Program-made: the position numbers and the translations under genes | NCBI RefSeq assembly: GCF_916618745.1 | Contig: NZ_OU745373.1 | Location: 248,001 to 312,000 of the forward strand | DNA: 64,000 nucleotides | Direction of reading: 5' to 3' | From: Cardiobacterium sp. Marseille-Q4385 | GTDB lineage: Bacteria > Pseudomonadota > Gammaproteobacteria > Cardiobacteriales > Cardiobacteriaceae | Shown here: in pieces, positions 7,470 through 16,419 of the stretch | Layout of the letters: the number at the start of each line of letters is the position of its first letter | Numbering within the stretch: position 1 is the first letter of the stretch | Notes under the pieces: model-generated | The model's database searches: none | What the model was told of the DNA's origin: nothing | Seen by the model: the letters and a program-made list of their open reading frames with translations, nothing else

Positions 7470-7495
7470 AAAAACCGCCTTGCGGCGGTTTTTTC
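7470..7495. terminator. Bidirectional terminator, ubiC versus the interrupted membrane-protein gene
   Basis: The stem CCGCC / GGCGG with a TTGC loop is flanked by A residues upstream and six T residues downstream. It can therefore stop transcripts arriving from either side, and it sits between convergent genes. A near-identical hairpin occurs at 9011. Confidence 0.85.
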
Positions 7496-7693
7496 ACATC
7501 ACAATTTTTCAAAAGCCTTTTGAGCGCTATGGATGGCAAAATAAACCGTACCCAGACTTACGAGTGCCACGAGTGCAGCAAGTCCTTGTCCGAACCGACT
7601 AAACGCAGACCAAAAACTGTATCCCTGTTGCACAAGCTCCAGCCCCATTACGGCAAGGGTGAAAAGCCAAATCATGATGCCACTCCACCATAA

Positions 7694-8535
7694 GAACGTG
7701 TTCATTGTCTCAGCCTCTGCTGTAAACTATCGGCATGAACAGAAAAACCTACCCAAGCGATATCAGTCGCGAGCAATTTGCGCCTCTCCTCCCCCTGCTG
7801 GAAAGTGCCCGTAAACGCACAGCGCCACGTCAGGTGGACTTGTACGATGTCTTTTGTGCCATTCTCTACCTGCAACGCACTGGCTGCTCCTGGCGCGCTT
7901 TGCCGGGCGATTTCCCCAAATGGCGCACCGTGCATTCCTACTTCCAGAGATGGACTGAGCCACGCGAGAGTGGCATCAGCATCCTTGAGGAAGCATTAAA
8001 AAAATCAGGTAGTTGCGGAGCGCCGCAAGCAGGGGCATCATGAAGCAACCACTTTCCTGATTATTGATGCGCAGAGTGTGAAGAACACGGATACCGCCAT
8101 GGAAAAAGGCTACGATGCGGGCAAGAAGGTTAGCGGTATCAAGCGGCATATAGCGGTTGACACGCAGGGTTTGCCGCATGCGCTTGCGGTAACGACGGCG
8201 GATGTTACGGATAGAAAAGGCTGCCTGCTAGCATTGGAACGTGGGCGGGATAATCTTGGGGCGGTACAAAAAATCCTTGCTGACGGTGGTTACACGGGTA
8301 AGGCATTTGCTTCGTCAGTACAGGAGTTGATTGGTGCGGAGGTAGAGATTGCCAAACGAAACGAATTACACCGCTTTGCGGTATTGCCAAAGCGATGGGT
8401 AGTCGAGCGCAGTTTTTCCTGGTTGGAAAAGAACAGACGGCTTTGGAAAAACTGCGAGCGTAAGTTGAGTACCAGTCTGCAAATGGTAGCTTTGGCTTTC
8501 TTGGGAGTCCTGCTACGAAGACTATGAACACGCTC
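7694..8535 (+). mobile_element. IS5-family (IS427-like) insertion sequence
   Basis: This 842-bp element has imperfect terminal inverted repeats that read inward as GARCGTGTTCATWGTCT: left end from 7694, right end complementary up to 8535. A 3-bp TAA target duplication is present at 7691-7693 and 8536-8538. Size, TNA-type duplication and the two-frame transposase fit the IS427 subgroup. The insertion splits a minus-strand membrane-protein gene. Confidence 0.9.
7735..8527 (+). CDS. IS5-family transposase, two overlapping frames
   Basis: The first frame (7735-8043) encodes the N-terminal DUF4096-like region (YPSDISREQFAPLLPLL, then GCSWRALPGDFPKW). The second frame, with product-like sequence from about 8006 to 8527, carries the DDE catalytic core: FLIIDAQSVK (first Asp), ILADGGYTGK (second Asp) and VVERSFSWLEKNRR (Glu). 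The frames meet at a run of seven A residues (7998-8004), and the second frame is +1 relative to the first. In the IS427 group a programmed frameshift at such a run makes the full transposase. An ordinary inactivating indel cannot be excluded from one copy. Confidence 0.88.
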
Positions 8536-8755
8536 TAAGACCTCTATTTTTTCTCGCCCAGTAAACTGCCGATCATTGATTTTGCAAAAGTTCAACGCAT
8601 TGGGGTACATGGAGAAAAAGAAAAGCACCCAACCAATGCGCTGCAAGAGGGGAAAACGGAGCAGAAATTGTGCGATTTCTGCAAGGATGATGAGAACGAG
8701 AGAATAGAGAAAGAAGCGAATAAGTAAGGCAGATGTGCTCATGTAGATTCCTTAT

Positions 8756-8953
8756 TTACGGATAGAGAATTTTCCATCCAGCCGAGGTTTTGACCATGAA
8801 TTGGGTAATGGTGTATTCGAGGTTACTTTTACGATTCTTTTCAGTATAGGTAATGGTAGCTTTGTTTTGTTCATTATCAGAGTACTTTATATTCAATATA
8901 TTGATTTGATAGCTCTTTTTTCTCAGCATTCTCCGTAAAACCAAAGACATCAA
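8756..8953 (-). CDS. Small hypothetical protein
   Basis: A 65-residue frame with a basic N terminus (LRRMLRKKSYQ) and a beta-rich remainder ending TSAGWKILYP, which resembles the last strand of SnoaL/DUF4878-type domains. A different frame upstream (from about 8992) is also open for some distance, so this may be the 3' remnant of a longer gene. No ribosome site is convincing. It is upstream of, and close to, the interrupted membrane-protein gene. Base composition is AT-richer than its neighbours, which hints at acquired DNA. Confidence 0.4.
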   Translation of the reverse strand: MMSLVLRRMLRKKSYQINILNIKYSDNEQNKATITYTEKNRKSNLEYTITQFMVKTSAGWKILYP

Positions 8954-9010
8954 AAGACATACGGTCGTGCAGTTTGCAGCAGAAGGGATGCATGAGAGAT
9001 TTCCTTGATT

Positions 9011-9038
9011 AAAAAAACCGCCTTGCGGCGGTTTTTTT
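9011..9038. terminator. Bidirectional terminator
   Basis: The same hairpin as at 7470 (CCGCC-TTGC-GGCGG) with seven A residues before it and seven T residues after it. It ends the OmpA-like lipoprotein gene on the minus strand. Confidence 0.85.
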
Positions 9039-9051
9039 ACGAGAGGTAACC

Positions 9052-9720
9052 TCAGAAGACCGGCTGATAAGCGGCCTGTGGGTTAGCCTGGTCAATTGCC
9101 TTGATGTAGATGGCGACGCGACGGTCTTGCGGGTTCTTTTCCGCCGTGGCGTATTGTTCGCCATAGCCTTGCACCACGAAGCGCTGCGAGTTGATGCCTT
9201 GCTGCGAGAGGTACTGGGCGACGGACTGGGCGCGACGTTGCGAAAGCTGCATATTGTGCTGCGGGCTGCCGCTGCCGTCGGTGAAGCCGTACACGTGGAC
9301 GATGGTTTCCGGGTACTGTTGCAGGGTTTGCGCGATGCTGCCGAGCGGTTGGTAGAAGTTCGGCTTGATGACGGACTGGTCGGTGTCGAAGAGCACTTCG
9401 CTTTGGATGTTCAGCTGGATGGTGCTTTCGTTGATGCGGTTGACCTGCACGCCGCTATTGGCGACTTGCTGTTGCAGTTGCTGCTGCTGGCGGTCCATGT
9501 AGTTACCGATGGCGGCACCGGCAAGCGCACCGGCGACAGCGCCAACGTAGCGGCCGTTGTCGTCGTTAATCTGGTGGCCGAGAACGCCGCCGGCGAGAGC
9601 GCCGATGGCGGTACCCATCGCAGTGGATTGATTGTTGGCGAGCAGACCCGCGCCCGATTCACAGCCGGCGATCAAGAGCGCCGCTGCGCCTGCTAAAAGG
9701 CCTAAGTTGCTTTTTTTCAT
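9052..9720 (-). CDS. OmpA-family lipoprotein with glycine-zipper segment
   Basis: The 222-residue product starts at MKKSNLGLLAGAAALL (9720, ribosome site GGAGA). The lipobox LIAGC gives a lipidated Cys near residue 19. A glycine-zipper region follows (AIGALAGGVLGHQI and GAVAGALAGAAIGNYM, residues about 36-75), then a linker rich in Gln. The C-terminal OmpA-like peptidoglycan-binding domain has the motif VYGFTDGSGSPQHN and LSQRRAQSVAQYL. It resembles YiaD-type lipoproteins and is probably an outer-membrane protein that holds peptidoglycan, alongside Pal elsewhere in this window. The longer open frame to 9792 lacks a start signal. Confidence 0.88.
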   Translation of the reverse strand: MKKSNLGLLAGAAALLIAGCESGAGLLANNQSTAMGTAIGALAGGVLGHQINDDNGRYVGAVAGALAGAAIGNYMDRQQQQLQQQVANSGVQVNRINESTIQLNIQSEVLFDTDQSVIKPNFYQPLGSIAQTLQQYPETIVHVYGFTDGSGSPQHNMQLSQRRAQSVAQYLSQQGINSQRFVVQGYGEQYATAEKNPQDRRVAIYIKAIDQANPQAAYQPVF

Positions 9721-9865
9721 GGGATTGTCTCCTGTTGATTGAGCTGGCGGGCATGATAGCGATTGCCCCTGACCGCCGACATTAAAGGTCATTCACGCGA
9801 CAGACCTGCGCCGGGGCACCGTTACGCATACATTGCAGGCAGATAACCACCGCGAGGAAACCATC

Positions 9866-10999
9866 ATGGTCATGCTGAAATCCTTTTTGGCCGCCGCCTT
9901 TTTCTTCACCCTCTACTGGCCCGGCACGCAGCCCGATGCCACGCTCATCGCCGAACTGCAAGCGGCGCAGGAGGAAATGCACGGCAAAAACGGCTACCAG
10001 GCGCTGTTTCTGCGTCCGTCCATGAGCAAGGCGGAAAGGGCGGGGAGTGCACTTCTCTGCTCGCGCGAGGAAACCGATTGCCTCGCTTTTGTGCGAGCGC
10101 ATCAGGCAGAGTATCCGGCGATTGCGGCAGATATGCAGCAGTGGGAAGCAGCGCTGGATAACCTGCTGCAATACGATTATTTCCGCCCGCGCCACGAACA
10201 ATACAATTTCAATGCGGAAATGCCGTCGTTTCAGATTCTGCTGCGGGCGAGAAACCTGCATGCCTACCGCTTTGTCAGCGGCGAGGTTGAGGCGGCGCAA
10301 CGCGGTCTCTGCCGCGACCTTGTCCTCGGGCGGCGGCTGGTGCACAGCCGTGGCTCTCTCTTCACCAGCGCTCTCGCTGCGCGCCTGATTGAGCGCAATG
10401 TCATCCTGCTGGTACAGATGCGCGCCGAGCTGCCGCCGGATGCACCGTGGCCAGCTCTCTGCGACGAACTGCAAACGCTGCCGCAGCAGGAACTCGCCCT
10501 CTGTCCGCTGATGTATGGCGAATGGCTGAGTTTTCAGCAGCCGATGGAGAAAGATTGGGCGACATGGCAGGCGGAGGTGAAAAGCATTGATGACCAAATC
10601 TCGCTGTCCTTTGCACGGCAGATACTGACCCAAAACCTATACGAGAAAGCGAAATACTGCGCGCCGGAAATCCTGACCGCCATTGAGCGGGACGAATTGC
10701 GCCTGCCGCAGCGCGACATCTGGCCACGTTACTGTTCTCTCTTGAACACCGTGTGTCGCATAAGCGGGCCGGATAACCACGATTATCAGGCCGTCCTCCT
10801 CAACGTGAACCACTATCTGCGCGCGCTTGCCATCCTGCGCGACCCAGCAGTACCACTGCCGCAAGGCTATCGTCTGGAAAACGGACAACTACACTTCCGC
10901 CGCCACCCCGAACGCAAAGAAAAAGAAGAAGGTATGCAGGCGGTCGCCCTGCCACTGCCCGGCTCGCGCCAGCATAGGTTGCCGGCAAAAACAGACTGA
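9866..10999 (+). CDS. Hypothetical protein with N-terminal signal or anchor
   Basis: I do not recognise this family. The best start is ATG 9866 (MVMLKSFLAAAFFF), with GAGGAAA upstream; it yields 377 residues with one hydrophobic N-terminal segment, so the protein is exported or anchored. The rest is helix-rich and soluble, with scattered Cys residues (CSREETDCL, RGLCRDL, LALCPL, RYCSLLNTVC) that could form disulfides in the periplasm. The C terminus is basic and low in complexity. The gene is divergent from the OmpA-like lipoprotein and is followed by an alpha/beta hydrolase with its own promoter-like -10 box. Confidence 0.7.
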   Translation: MVMLKSFLAAAFFFTLYWPGTQPDATLIAELQAAQEEMHGKNGYQALFLRPSMSKAERAGSALLCSREETDCLAFVRAHQAEYPAIAADMQQWEAALDNLLQYDYFRPRHEQYNFNAEMPSFQILLRARNLHAYRFVSGEVEAAQRGLCRDLVLGRRLVHSRGSLFTSALAARLIERNVILLVQMRAELPPDAPWPALCDELQTLPQQELALCPLMYGEWLSFQQPMEKDWATWQAEVKSIDDQISLSFARQILTQNLYEKAKYCAPEILTAIERDELRLPQRDIWPRYCSLLNTVCRISGPDNHDYQAVLLNVNHYLRALAILRDPAVPLPQGYRLENGQLHFRRHPERKEKEEGMQAVALPLPGSRQHRLPAKTD

Positions 11000-11047
11000 G
11001 CACACGCCGCCTATCAGCGCATTAACATTACGCGTTTATCGCTTGGC

Positions 11048-11053
11048 TATAAT
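11048..11053 (+). promoter_or_regulatory. Consensus -10 box upstream of the alpha/beta hydrolase
   Basis: A perfect TATAAT lies 37 bases before the hydrolase ATG. The best -35 candidate, TTAACA at 11022, is 20 bases upstream, longer than ideal, so the promoter call rests mainly on the -10. Confidence 0.5.
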
Positions 11054-11090
11054 TTCCCTGCTCGGCACCGCTCAACCCACCGGAGGCACT

Positions 11091-11759
11091 ATGACTGCAC
11101 CCAGCCCCAAAATTCTGCTCGTCCACGGCCTGTTCATGCGGGCTACCATGATGATGCCGCTGGCGACGCGTCTGCGGCGACAAGGCTTTGTCTGTCTTGC
11201 GCTGACTTATCCGACCCGGCAGCAAACCCTGCATGACAGCGTCGCCCAGCATCTGCCGCGTATTCAGGATTTTGCCGCCGACGCCCCGCTCTACGCGGTC
11301 GGCCACAGCCTGGGCGGTCTTTACTTGCGCCACCTGCTTGCCGCATGGCCGGAAGGTCTCGCGCACAGCCGCGTCGTCACTCTCGGCACTCCACACCTTG
11401 GCAGCAAAGTCGGCGCCTATTTTCGCGAACGCGGCTGGCGGCGCAGCATCATCGGTCATTGTTGGGAAGCGGGATTAGACGGTAACGCCCCGCCGTGGGA
11501 TCCCGCCATCCCGCTACTCAGCATCGCCGGCACCAAAAGCTTCGGCATCGGCAGCACCCTGCGCCTTTTTGCCGCCGATGAACCGAATGACGGCACCGTT
11601 GCCGTCGCCGAAACCGAATTACCCGAAGCGGCGGCCTACCACCACCTACCCACCACGCATACCGCGCTGCAATTCGACAGCGACGCTGCCCAGCTCGTCA
11701 ACGCCTGGTTCCGCAACGTCTCACCGCCGCGCGCTGCCTTGGCTGTTACGGAAAAATAA
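11091..11759 (+). CDS. Alpha/beta hydrolase (lipase/PGAP1-like)
   Basis: The 222-residue product starts at ATG 11091 after a strong GGAGG site; the longer open frame from 10827 overlaps the preceding gene and is rejected. The oxyanion-hole segment is LLVHGLFMRATMM near residue 10, the nucleophile is in YAVGHSLGGLYLRH near residue 70, and the conserved TLGTPHLGSK loop follows. The catalytic Asp is likely in DEPNDGTVAV and the His in LPTTHTALQ near the C terminus. This pattern is that of lipase/esterase-type hydrolases that act on acyl chains. No signal peptide is visible. The substrate is unknown. Confidence 0.85.
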   Translation: MTAPSPKILLVHGLFMRATMMMPLATRLRRQGFVCLALTYPTRQQTLHDSVAQHLPRIQDFAADAPLYAVGHSLGGLYLRHLLAAWPEGLAHSRVVTLGTPHLGSKVGAYFRERGWRRSIIGHCWEAGLDGNAPPWDPAIPLLSIAGTKSFGIGSTLRLFAADEPNDGTVAVAETELPEAAAYHHLPTTHTALQFDSDAAQLVNAWFRNVSPPRAALAVTEK

Positions 11760-11838
11760 ACCTCGATATTGCGCAAATCTCTTACAATTCGCCCGTTTCG
11801 TCACGAAACGCCCTTCTTTAACAGATCAAGGAAAACCC

Positions 11839-12336
11839 ATGAAAGTATTGATGAAAAGCGCCCTCGCCGGATTATTGTTTGCAGGTATGACCATGACCGC
11901 ATCCGCACAAGCGGTCGGCGGCAACGCGTCGCAAAAACTCGGCGAGAAAATTGCCACCGAAATCATGCAGGAAATGATGACGGAAGCACAGAGCAGCGGC
12001 AAACAGCCTTCTCCGGAAGACTTTAGCAAAAAGCTGATCGAAAAAATGCGCGCCAATCTCGATGAAATGAAAAAAGGCTCAACGGAAGACTGCGTCGAAG
12101 TGTATGGCAAAGACAAAGCCAGCAACTGCCAATGCGTCACCGACAAAACCGACTTTGAAAGCATCTTTGCGTTGATGGAAAAACAAATGGCTAATCCGCA
12201 AGCCGAACCCAAAGAAGAAATCAAGGCACTGGAACAAAAGACCGAGGAAAACTACAAGGCTTGTGATCTTGATATCGCCGTGATGAAGAAAGCTTCCGAA
12301 GAAGCCATGAAGAAGATGGCACCGGCAAAAGGCTAA
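11839..12336 (+). CDS. Secreted hypothetical protein
   Basis: This 165-residue protein has a clear signal peptide (MKVLMKSALAGLLFAGM, cleavage near ASA-QA). The mature part is Met-, Lys- and Glu-rich helix with three Cys residues in a small cluster (EDCVEVYGKDKASNCQCV, residues about 84-101) and one near the C terminus (ACDLDIAV). It is probably periplasmic with two disulfides. I do not recognise a named domain. A GGAAAA ribosome site precedes the ATG, and two GC-rich hairpins follow the gene. Confidence 0.72.
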   Translation: MKVLMKSALAGLLFAGMTMTASAQAVGGNASQKLGEKIATEIMQEMMTEAQSSGKQPSPEDFSKKLIEKMRANLDEMKKGSTEDCVEVYGKDKASNCQCVTDKTDFESIFALMEKQMANPQAEPKEEIKALEQKTEENYKACDLDIAVMKKASEEAMKKMAPAKG

Positions 12337-12408
12337 AAGATCCAACGTCGGGAAATCCATGCGCAAACGCGAGAGTGTTTTTGCGACAGCCATGGATCTT
12401 CTGCGAGA

Positions 12409-12433
12409 CCCCGCCCGCCATGGCGGGGTTTTT
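12409..12433 (+). terminator. Intrinsic terminator after the secreted hypothetical protein
   Basis: The 7-bp stem CCCCGCC / GGCGGGG with loop CGCCAT is followed by five T residues. Confidence 0.85.
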
Positions 12434-12477
12434 AATGGCCTTTCGCCAGCGAGACTCAAGCGGGCTTTATGCACCAC

Positions 12478-12502
12478 AAAAAAGCGGGCTTCGGCCCGCT
12501 TT
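12478..12502 (-). terminator. Terminator of purH
   Basis: The stem AAAGCGGGC / GCCCGCTTT with a tight loop lies 14 bases beyond the purH stop. On the minus strand it runs into a T-tract (the A residues at 12478-12483). Confidence 0.8.
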
Positions 12503-12515
12503 GTGGTTTTAGTTG

Positions 12516-14081
12516 TCAGTGCCGGAAGTGGCGCATACCGGTAAATATCATGGCGATATTGTGTTCGTTTGCCGCTTCGATGACTTCGCCGTCGCGCACG
12601 GAACCGCCTGGCTGGATGATGGCGCGTACTCCCGCTTTGGCGGCAGCATCCACGCCGTCGCGGAAGGGGAAGAAGGCGTCGCTGGCGAGCACGCTGCCTT
12701 GCGGGTTGAGGCCTTCGCTTTCAGCTTTCAGTACGGCGATTTGTGAGGCGAAGACGCGGCTGGTCTGCCCCGCGCCGATGCCGATGGTCGCTCCGTCGCA
12801 CGCCAGTACGATGGCGTTGGATTTGACGGTTTTGACGATTTGCCAGGCAAAGAGCAGGTCGCGCAGTTCTTCGTGGCCAGGTTCGCGCGCGGTCACAATT
12901 TGCAGGTCGGCACGATTCAGTGTGCCTTTGTCCCATTCCTGCACGAGCAGCCCACCGTGCAGGCTGGTAAGCTGCCAGTCGCGTTCTTTATGACCTTCGC
13001 TTTTGATTTCGAGAACGCGGATGTTGGGTTTTTGTGTCAAGACTTGCAGGGCTTCGTCGTCGTAAGCGGGGGCAAGCAGGACTTCAACGAATTGGCGGCT
13101 GATGATTTCGCGCACGGTCTCGCCGTCCAACCCCCGGTTGAAGGCGATGATGCCGCCGAAGGCTGAGGTGGCATCGCAGCGGTGTGCGGCATTGTAGGCA
13201 GCAAGCACGTTTTCACCCAGCGCCGCGCCGCAGGGATTGGCGTGTTTGACGATGACGCAGGCGGGTTGTTCCTGGAATCCGATAACGGTTTGCAGGGCAG
13301 CATCGGCATCAGCGAGGTTGTTGTAGGAGAGCGCTTTGCCTTGGAGTTGTTTGGCTGTAGCCAGCGTCGAACCGGCGGGTTTGCGCGGGATGTAGAAGGC
13401 AGCGCGCTGGTGCGGGTTTTCGCCGTAGCGCAGGGTGCTGTGCAACTGGTAGTCAGCGTGGAAGTGGGTGGGGAAGATATCGCCACTCTCAACGCCAAAC
13501 TGCTGCGCGAAGTGATTGGCGATGGCGCGGTCGTAGTCAGCGGTGTGATCGAAGGCTTTGGCCATCAGGCGGCTGCGCAGCGCCAGATCGAAGGCACCGC
13601 GTTCGATGGCGGTGATGACTTCGGGGTAGTCGGCAGGGCTGACCACGACGCCAACCGAGGCGTAGTTCTTCGCAGCCGCGCGCACCAGCGCCGGGCCACC
13701 GATGTCGATGTTTTCCACGGCGTCTTCGAGGGTCACGTCGGGTTTGTCCACGGTTTCGCGGAAGGGGTAGAGGTTGACGACGACGAGGTCAATCGGCGCG
13801 ATGCTGTGTTCGAGCATGACGGCGTCGTCGGTACCGCGCCGGCCAAGAATACCGCCGTGGATAGCAGGGTGCAGGGTTTTCACCCGCCCCGCCATCATCT
13901 CCGGGAAGCCGGTGTGCTCGCTTACGTCCTTGACGGCAAGCCCCGCCTCACGCAGCGCCTGCGCCGTGCCGCCGGTCGAGAGGATTTCTACCCCGCAGGC
14001 GGCGAGGCGGGTGGCAAATTCGACAACGCCACTTTTGTCAGACACGCTGATTAATGCACGGCGCGGCACTACAAGACTCAT
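12516..14081 (-). CDS. purH: Bifunctional AICAR formyltransferase / IMP cyclohydrolase
   Basis: The 521-residue product performs the last two steps of IMP synthesis. The N-terminal cyclohydrolase (MGS-like) domain has ALISVSDKSGVVEFA near residue 8, then STGGTAQALREAG and GRVKTLHPAIHGG. The C-terminal formyltransferase carries LRYGENPHQRAAFY near residue 205 and VIVKHANPCGAA near 265, where the catalytic Lys and His lie. The ATG at 14081 follows GGGAGAG; an upstream extension to 14150 is not supported. It is divergent from lptD and is not linked to purD, its common partner, which is 38 kb away in this window. Confidence 0.97.
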   Translation of the reverse strand: MSLVVPRRALISVSDKSGVVEFATRLAACGVEILSTGGTAQALREAGLAVKDVSEHTGFPEMMAGRVKTLHPAIHGGILGRRGTDDAVMLEHSIAPIDLVVVNLYPFRETVDKPDVTLEDAVENIDIGGPALVRAAAKNYASVGVVVSPADYPEVITAIERGAFDLALRSRLMAKAFDHTADYDRAIANHFAQQFGVESGDIFPTHFHADYQLHSTLRYGENPHQRAAFYIPRKPAGSTLATAKQLQGKALSYNNLADADAALQTVIGFQEQPACVIVKHANPCGAALGENVLAAYNAAHRCDATSAFGGIIAFNRGLDGETVREIISRQFVEVLLAPAYDDEALQVLTQKPNIRVLEIKSEGHKERDWQLTSLHGGLLVQEWDKGTLNRADLQIVTAREPGHEELRDLLFAWQIVKTVKSNAIVLACDGATIGIGAGQTSRVFASQIAVLKAESEGLNPQGSVLASDAFFPFRDGVDAAAKAGVRAIIQPGGSVRDGEVIEAANEHNIAMIFTGMRHFRH

Positions 14082-14208
14082 AACAACTCTCCCGTAACAG
14101 AAAGAGTCGTATCCTACCAAAAGCCCATAGCAGGCAACAGGGCAGCCCAAAGCAAACAGGCTTTGTTAAAATGCCGCCACTTCACACATCAATGATCAAA
14201 GGTCTCGC

Positions 14209-16419
14209 GTGTTGTCCTCCCGAATCCTCTGCCTGCTCGTCTTCCTGCTGCCGTTTTCCCCGGCACACGCCCTGCAATGTGTCGCTGATCCACTGGCCGT
14301 TTTTACCGAGCTGGGCGGTGATCCCGATGACAAACAAGTGCACGTCCACGCCGACAATTCTGAAGGCGACTACGCCCTGGCCCAATTCGACGGCTCTGTG
14401 GAAATGCAGCAGGGTGACAAACACCTCTTCGCACCCGAACTCACCTACCGTCATGAAGACGGCAAGGCTGAGCTCAAACGCGGCGGTATCCTTTCGAACA
14501 GCCAGGTCGCCGTCGAAGGCAACAAGGGTCGCTACGACAGCGAAGCCGAAACCGCCAGCTTTGAAGAAGCCGAATACTACATCCGGGGCAAACAGCAATC
14601 CGCCGTCGGCTCGGCACAAAACGCCCGCTTCGACCGCAAAAACAACCGTGACAACTTCGACAACGTCACCTGGACAACCTGTACCCGTCTGCACCCCGCC
14701 TGGCATCTGCGCGCCCGTACCCTCATGCTTGATCACAACCGCGAACGCGGCATCGCCCGCGACATGACCCTGCGCATCGGCAAAGTACCCATCTTCTACC
14801 TGCCCTACTTCTCCTTCCCCATCACCTCTGCGCGGCAAAGCGGCTTCCTCATCCCCTCACTGGGCAGCAGCGAAGCGCGCGGACTCGAAGTCAGCATTCC
14901 TTACTACTGGAACATCGCGCCAAACCAGGACGCCACCTTCACCCTGCGCCCCATGACCAAACGCGGTCTCATGGCTGAGGCTGAATACCGCTTCCTTGGC
15001 GAAAAACAGGAAGGCACCCTCTACGGCAGTCTGCTGCCGCACGACCGGCAAACCCCGAAACACACGCGCTGGAGCTGGCGTGGCACCCACCAATACCGCT
15101 TCAACGAAGAATGGCGCACCGACCTCCTGCAACAACGCGTCTCCGATGTAGATTACGTTGAAGACTTCACCACCGACTTCGGTCTCTACGACGACTGGTA
15201 CCTCGAAAGCCACGCCACCCTCTACGGCGATACCCGCTACGGTAACCTCATGCTGCGCGGACAAAAATACCAGCGCATCGATAGCAACGTTAGCGAAGCG
15301 GACAAACCCTACGCCCGTCTGCCGCAGCTTACCTACAACAACAGCCTGCAACACGGCAACTGGCGTTACGATTTCAGCGCCGAGGCCGTGCGCTTCCACA
15401 AAGACCACCTCGGCAGTGCCAACCGCCTGAGCGGGGATGCCGCCGTTGCCTACCGTCTTGAAGCCCCCTACGGCTACCTCGAACCCAAAGTGAGCGCGAA
15501 TCTCGCCTACTACGACTTCGGCAGCCGCAAAGACAAACAAAACTTTGCCCGAAAACACAAAACCCGCGCCCTGCCGACCTTGTCTATCGACGGCAAACTC
15601 AACTTCGAGCGCAACTTCGACTGGCGCGGCGAAGGCTGGACACAAACCCTCGAACCGCGCCTTTATTACCTCTACACCCCCTACAAAAACCAAAGCGACA
15701 TCCCCGACTTCGATAGCGACGAACGCAGCCTCTCCTGGAACTGGCTCTTCGCCCGCAACCGCTTCGTCGGCGCTGACCGCATCGGCGACGCTAACCAGCT
15801 CACCACCGCCGTCAGCAGCAGCTTCTACCGCGACCGCGACGGACAAGAAAAAATGCGCCTCTCGCTGGGGCAAATCCAGTACTTCCGCGATCGTCGTGTC
15901 CAGCTCAACAACAACCGCGTGGACAAACAAGGCCGCTCCGTCCTCGTTGGCGAAGGCCTCTACCAAATCGACAACCACTGGCGGCTCTACGGCCTCAGCT
16001 TCTGGGACACCCAGACCCACCGAAACGAACGCGACGTCGTCAGCCTTGACTACCGCCTTGACCAAGACCGCTTCATCAACCTCAGCCACCACTACACCCG
16101 TGGTGACTACAACCAGACCACCCTCGCGACCGTATGGCGCATCAACCCGCAATGGCGCACCTTCTACCGCCAGGACTACTCCAACACCCACCACCGCCTC
16201 TTCAACAACATCATCGGCGTCGAATACAACGACTGTTGCTGGGCGTGGCGCCTCGCCGGCAGACGCTACCGCGACCACCCGACAGACAGCAAAACCCACG
16301 ACGCCATCTACCTCGAATTCGTCCTGAAAGGACTCGGCAACATGGGCAGCCGCTCAGGACGGATGCTCAAAGACCAAATCCACGGTTTCACCCCACTCGC
16401 AGAGGAGAAAGAATTTTGA
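14209..16419 (+). CDS. lptD: LPS-assembly protein LptD
   Basis: This 736-residue outer-membrane beta-barrel inserts lipopolysaccharide into the outer leaflet with LptE. A signal peptide (residues 1-21) leads into the OstA/LptA-like jellyroll, then the long LptD barrel. The four cysteines of the disulfide-controlled assembly are present: C24, one in TTCTRLHP near residue 163, and the adjacent pair in YNDCCWAWR near residue 684. The start is GTG at 14209. The gene is followed with overlap by surA, the chaperone that folds LptD, as in other gammaproteobacteria. Confidence 0.95.
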   Translation: MLSSRILCLLVFLLPFSPAHALQCVADPLAVFTELGGDPDDKQVHVHADNSEGDYALAQFDGSVEMQQGDKHLFAPELTYRHEDGKAELKRGGILSNSQVAVEGNKGRYDSEAETASFEEAEYYIRGKQQSAVGSAQNARFDRKNNRDNFDNVTWTTCTRLHPAWHLRARTLMLDHNRERGIARDMTLRIGKVPIFYLPYFSFPITSARQSGFLIPSLGSSEARGLEVSIPYYWNIAPNQDATFTLRPMTKRGLMAEAEYRFLGEKQEGTLYGSLLPHDRQTPKHTRWSWRGTHQYRFNEEWRTDLLQQRVSDVDYVEDFTTDFGLYDDWYLESHATLYGDTRYGNLMLRGQKYQRIDSNVSEADKPYARLPQLTYNNSLQHGNWRYDFSAEAVRFHKDHLGSANRLSGDAAVAYRLEAPYGYLEPKVSANLAYYDFGSRKDKQNFARKHKTRALPTLSIDGKLNFERNFDWRGEGWTQTLEPRLYYLYTPYKNQSDIPDFDSDERSLSWNWLFARNRFVGADRIGDANQLTTAVSSSFYRDRDGQEKMRLSLGQIQYFRDRRVQLNNNRVDKQGRSVLVGEGLYQIDNHWRLYGLSFWDTQTHRNERDVVSLDYRLDQDRFINLSHHYTRGDYNQTTLATVWRINPQWRTFYRQDYSNTHHRLFNNIIGVEYNDCCWAWRLAGRRYRDHPTDSKTHDAIYLEFVLKGLGNMGSRSGRMLKDQIHGFTPLAEEKEF

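Larger units (their letters stand above)
7499..8742 (-). pseudogene. Small membrane-protein gene split by an insertion sequence
   Basis: The gene starts at 8742 (MSTSALLIRFFLYSLV; ribosome site AAGGAA) and reads 69 codons up to the element at 8536. The remaining 63 codons and the stop lie at 7690-7499 (WWSGIMIWLFTLAV and onward). Removing the element (7694-8535) plus one copy of the 3-bp TAA duplication rejoins the parts in frame, giving a 132-residue protein with about four hydrophobic segments. I do not recognise the family. The 3' part is left with a fortuitous start supplied by the element end (MNTFL), which could make a 68-residue fragment. The upstream 65-residue gene at 8756 is only 13 bases away and was probably co-transcribed. 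Confidence 0.85.

Noticed and set aside
9793..9865. Extended starts for the flanking lipoprotein and hypothetical protein (9792 and 9833)
   Set aside because: The extensions put charged residues before the signal sequences, while the downstream ATGs have ribosome sites and begin directly with the signal peptides.
14857..16299. A 480-residue protein antisense to lptD
   Set aside because: It is Ala- and Val-rich with no family features and lies wholly opposite the well-supported lptD gene.
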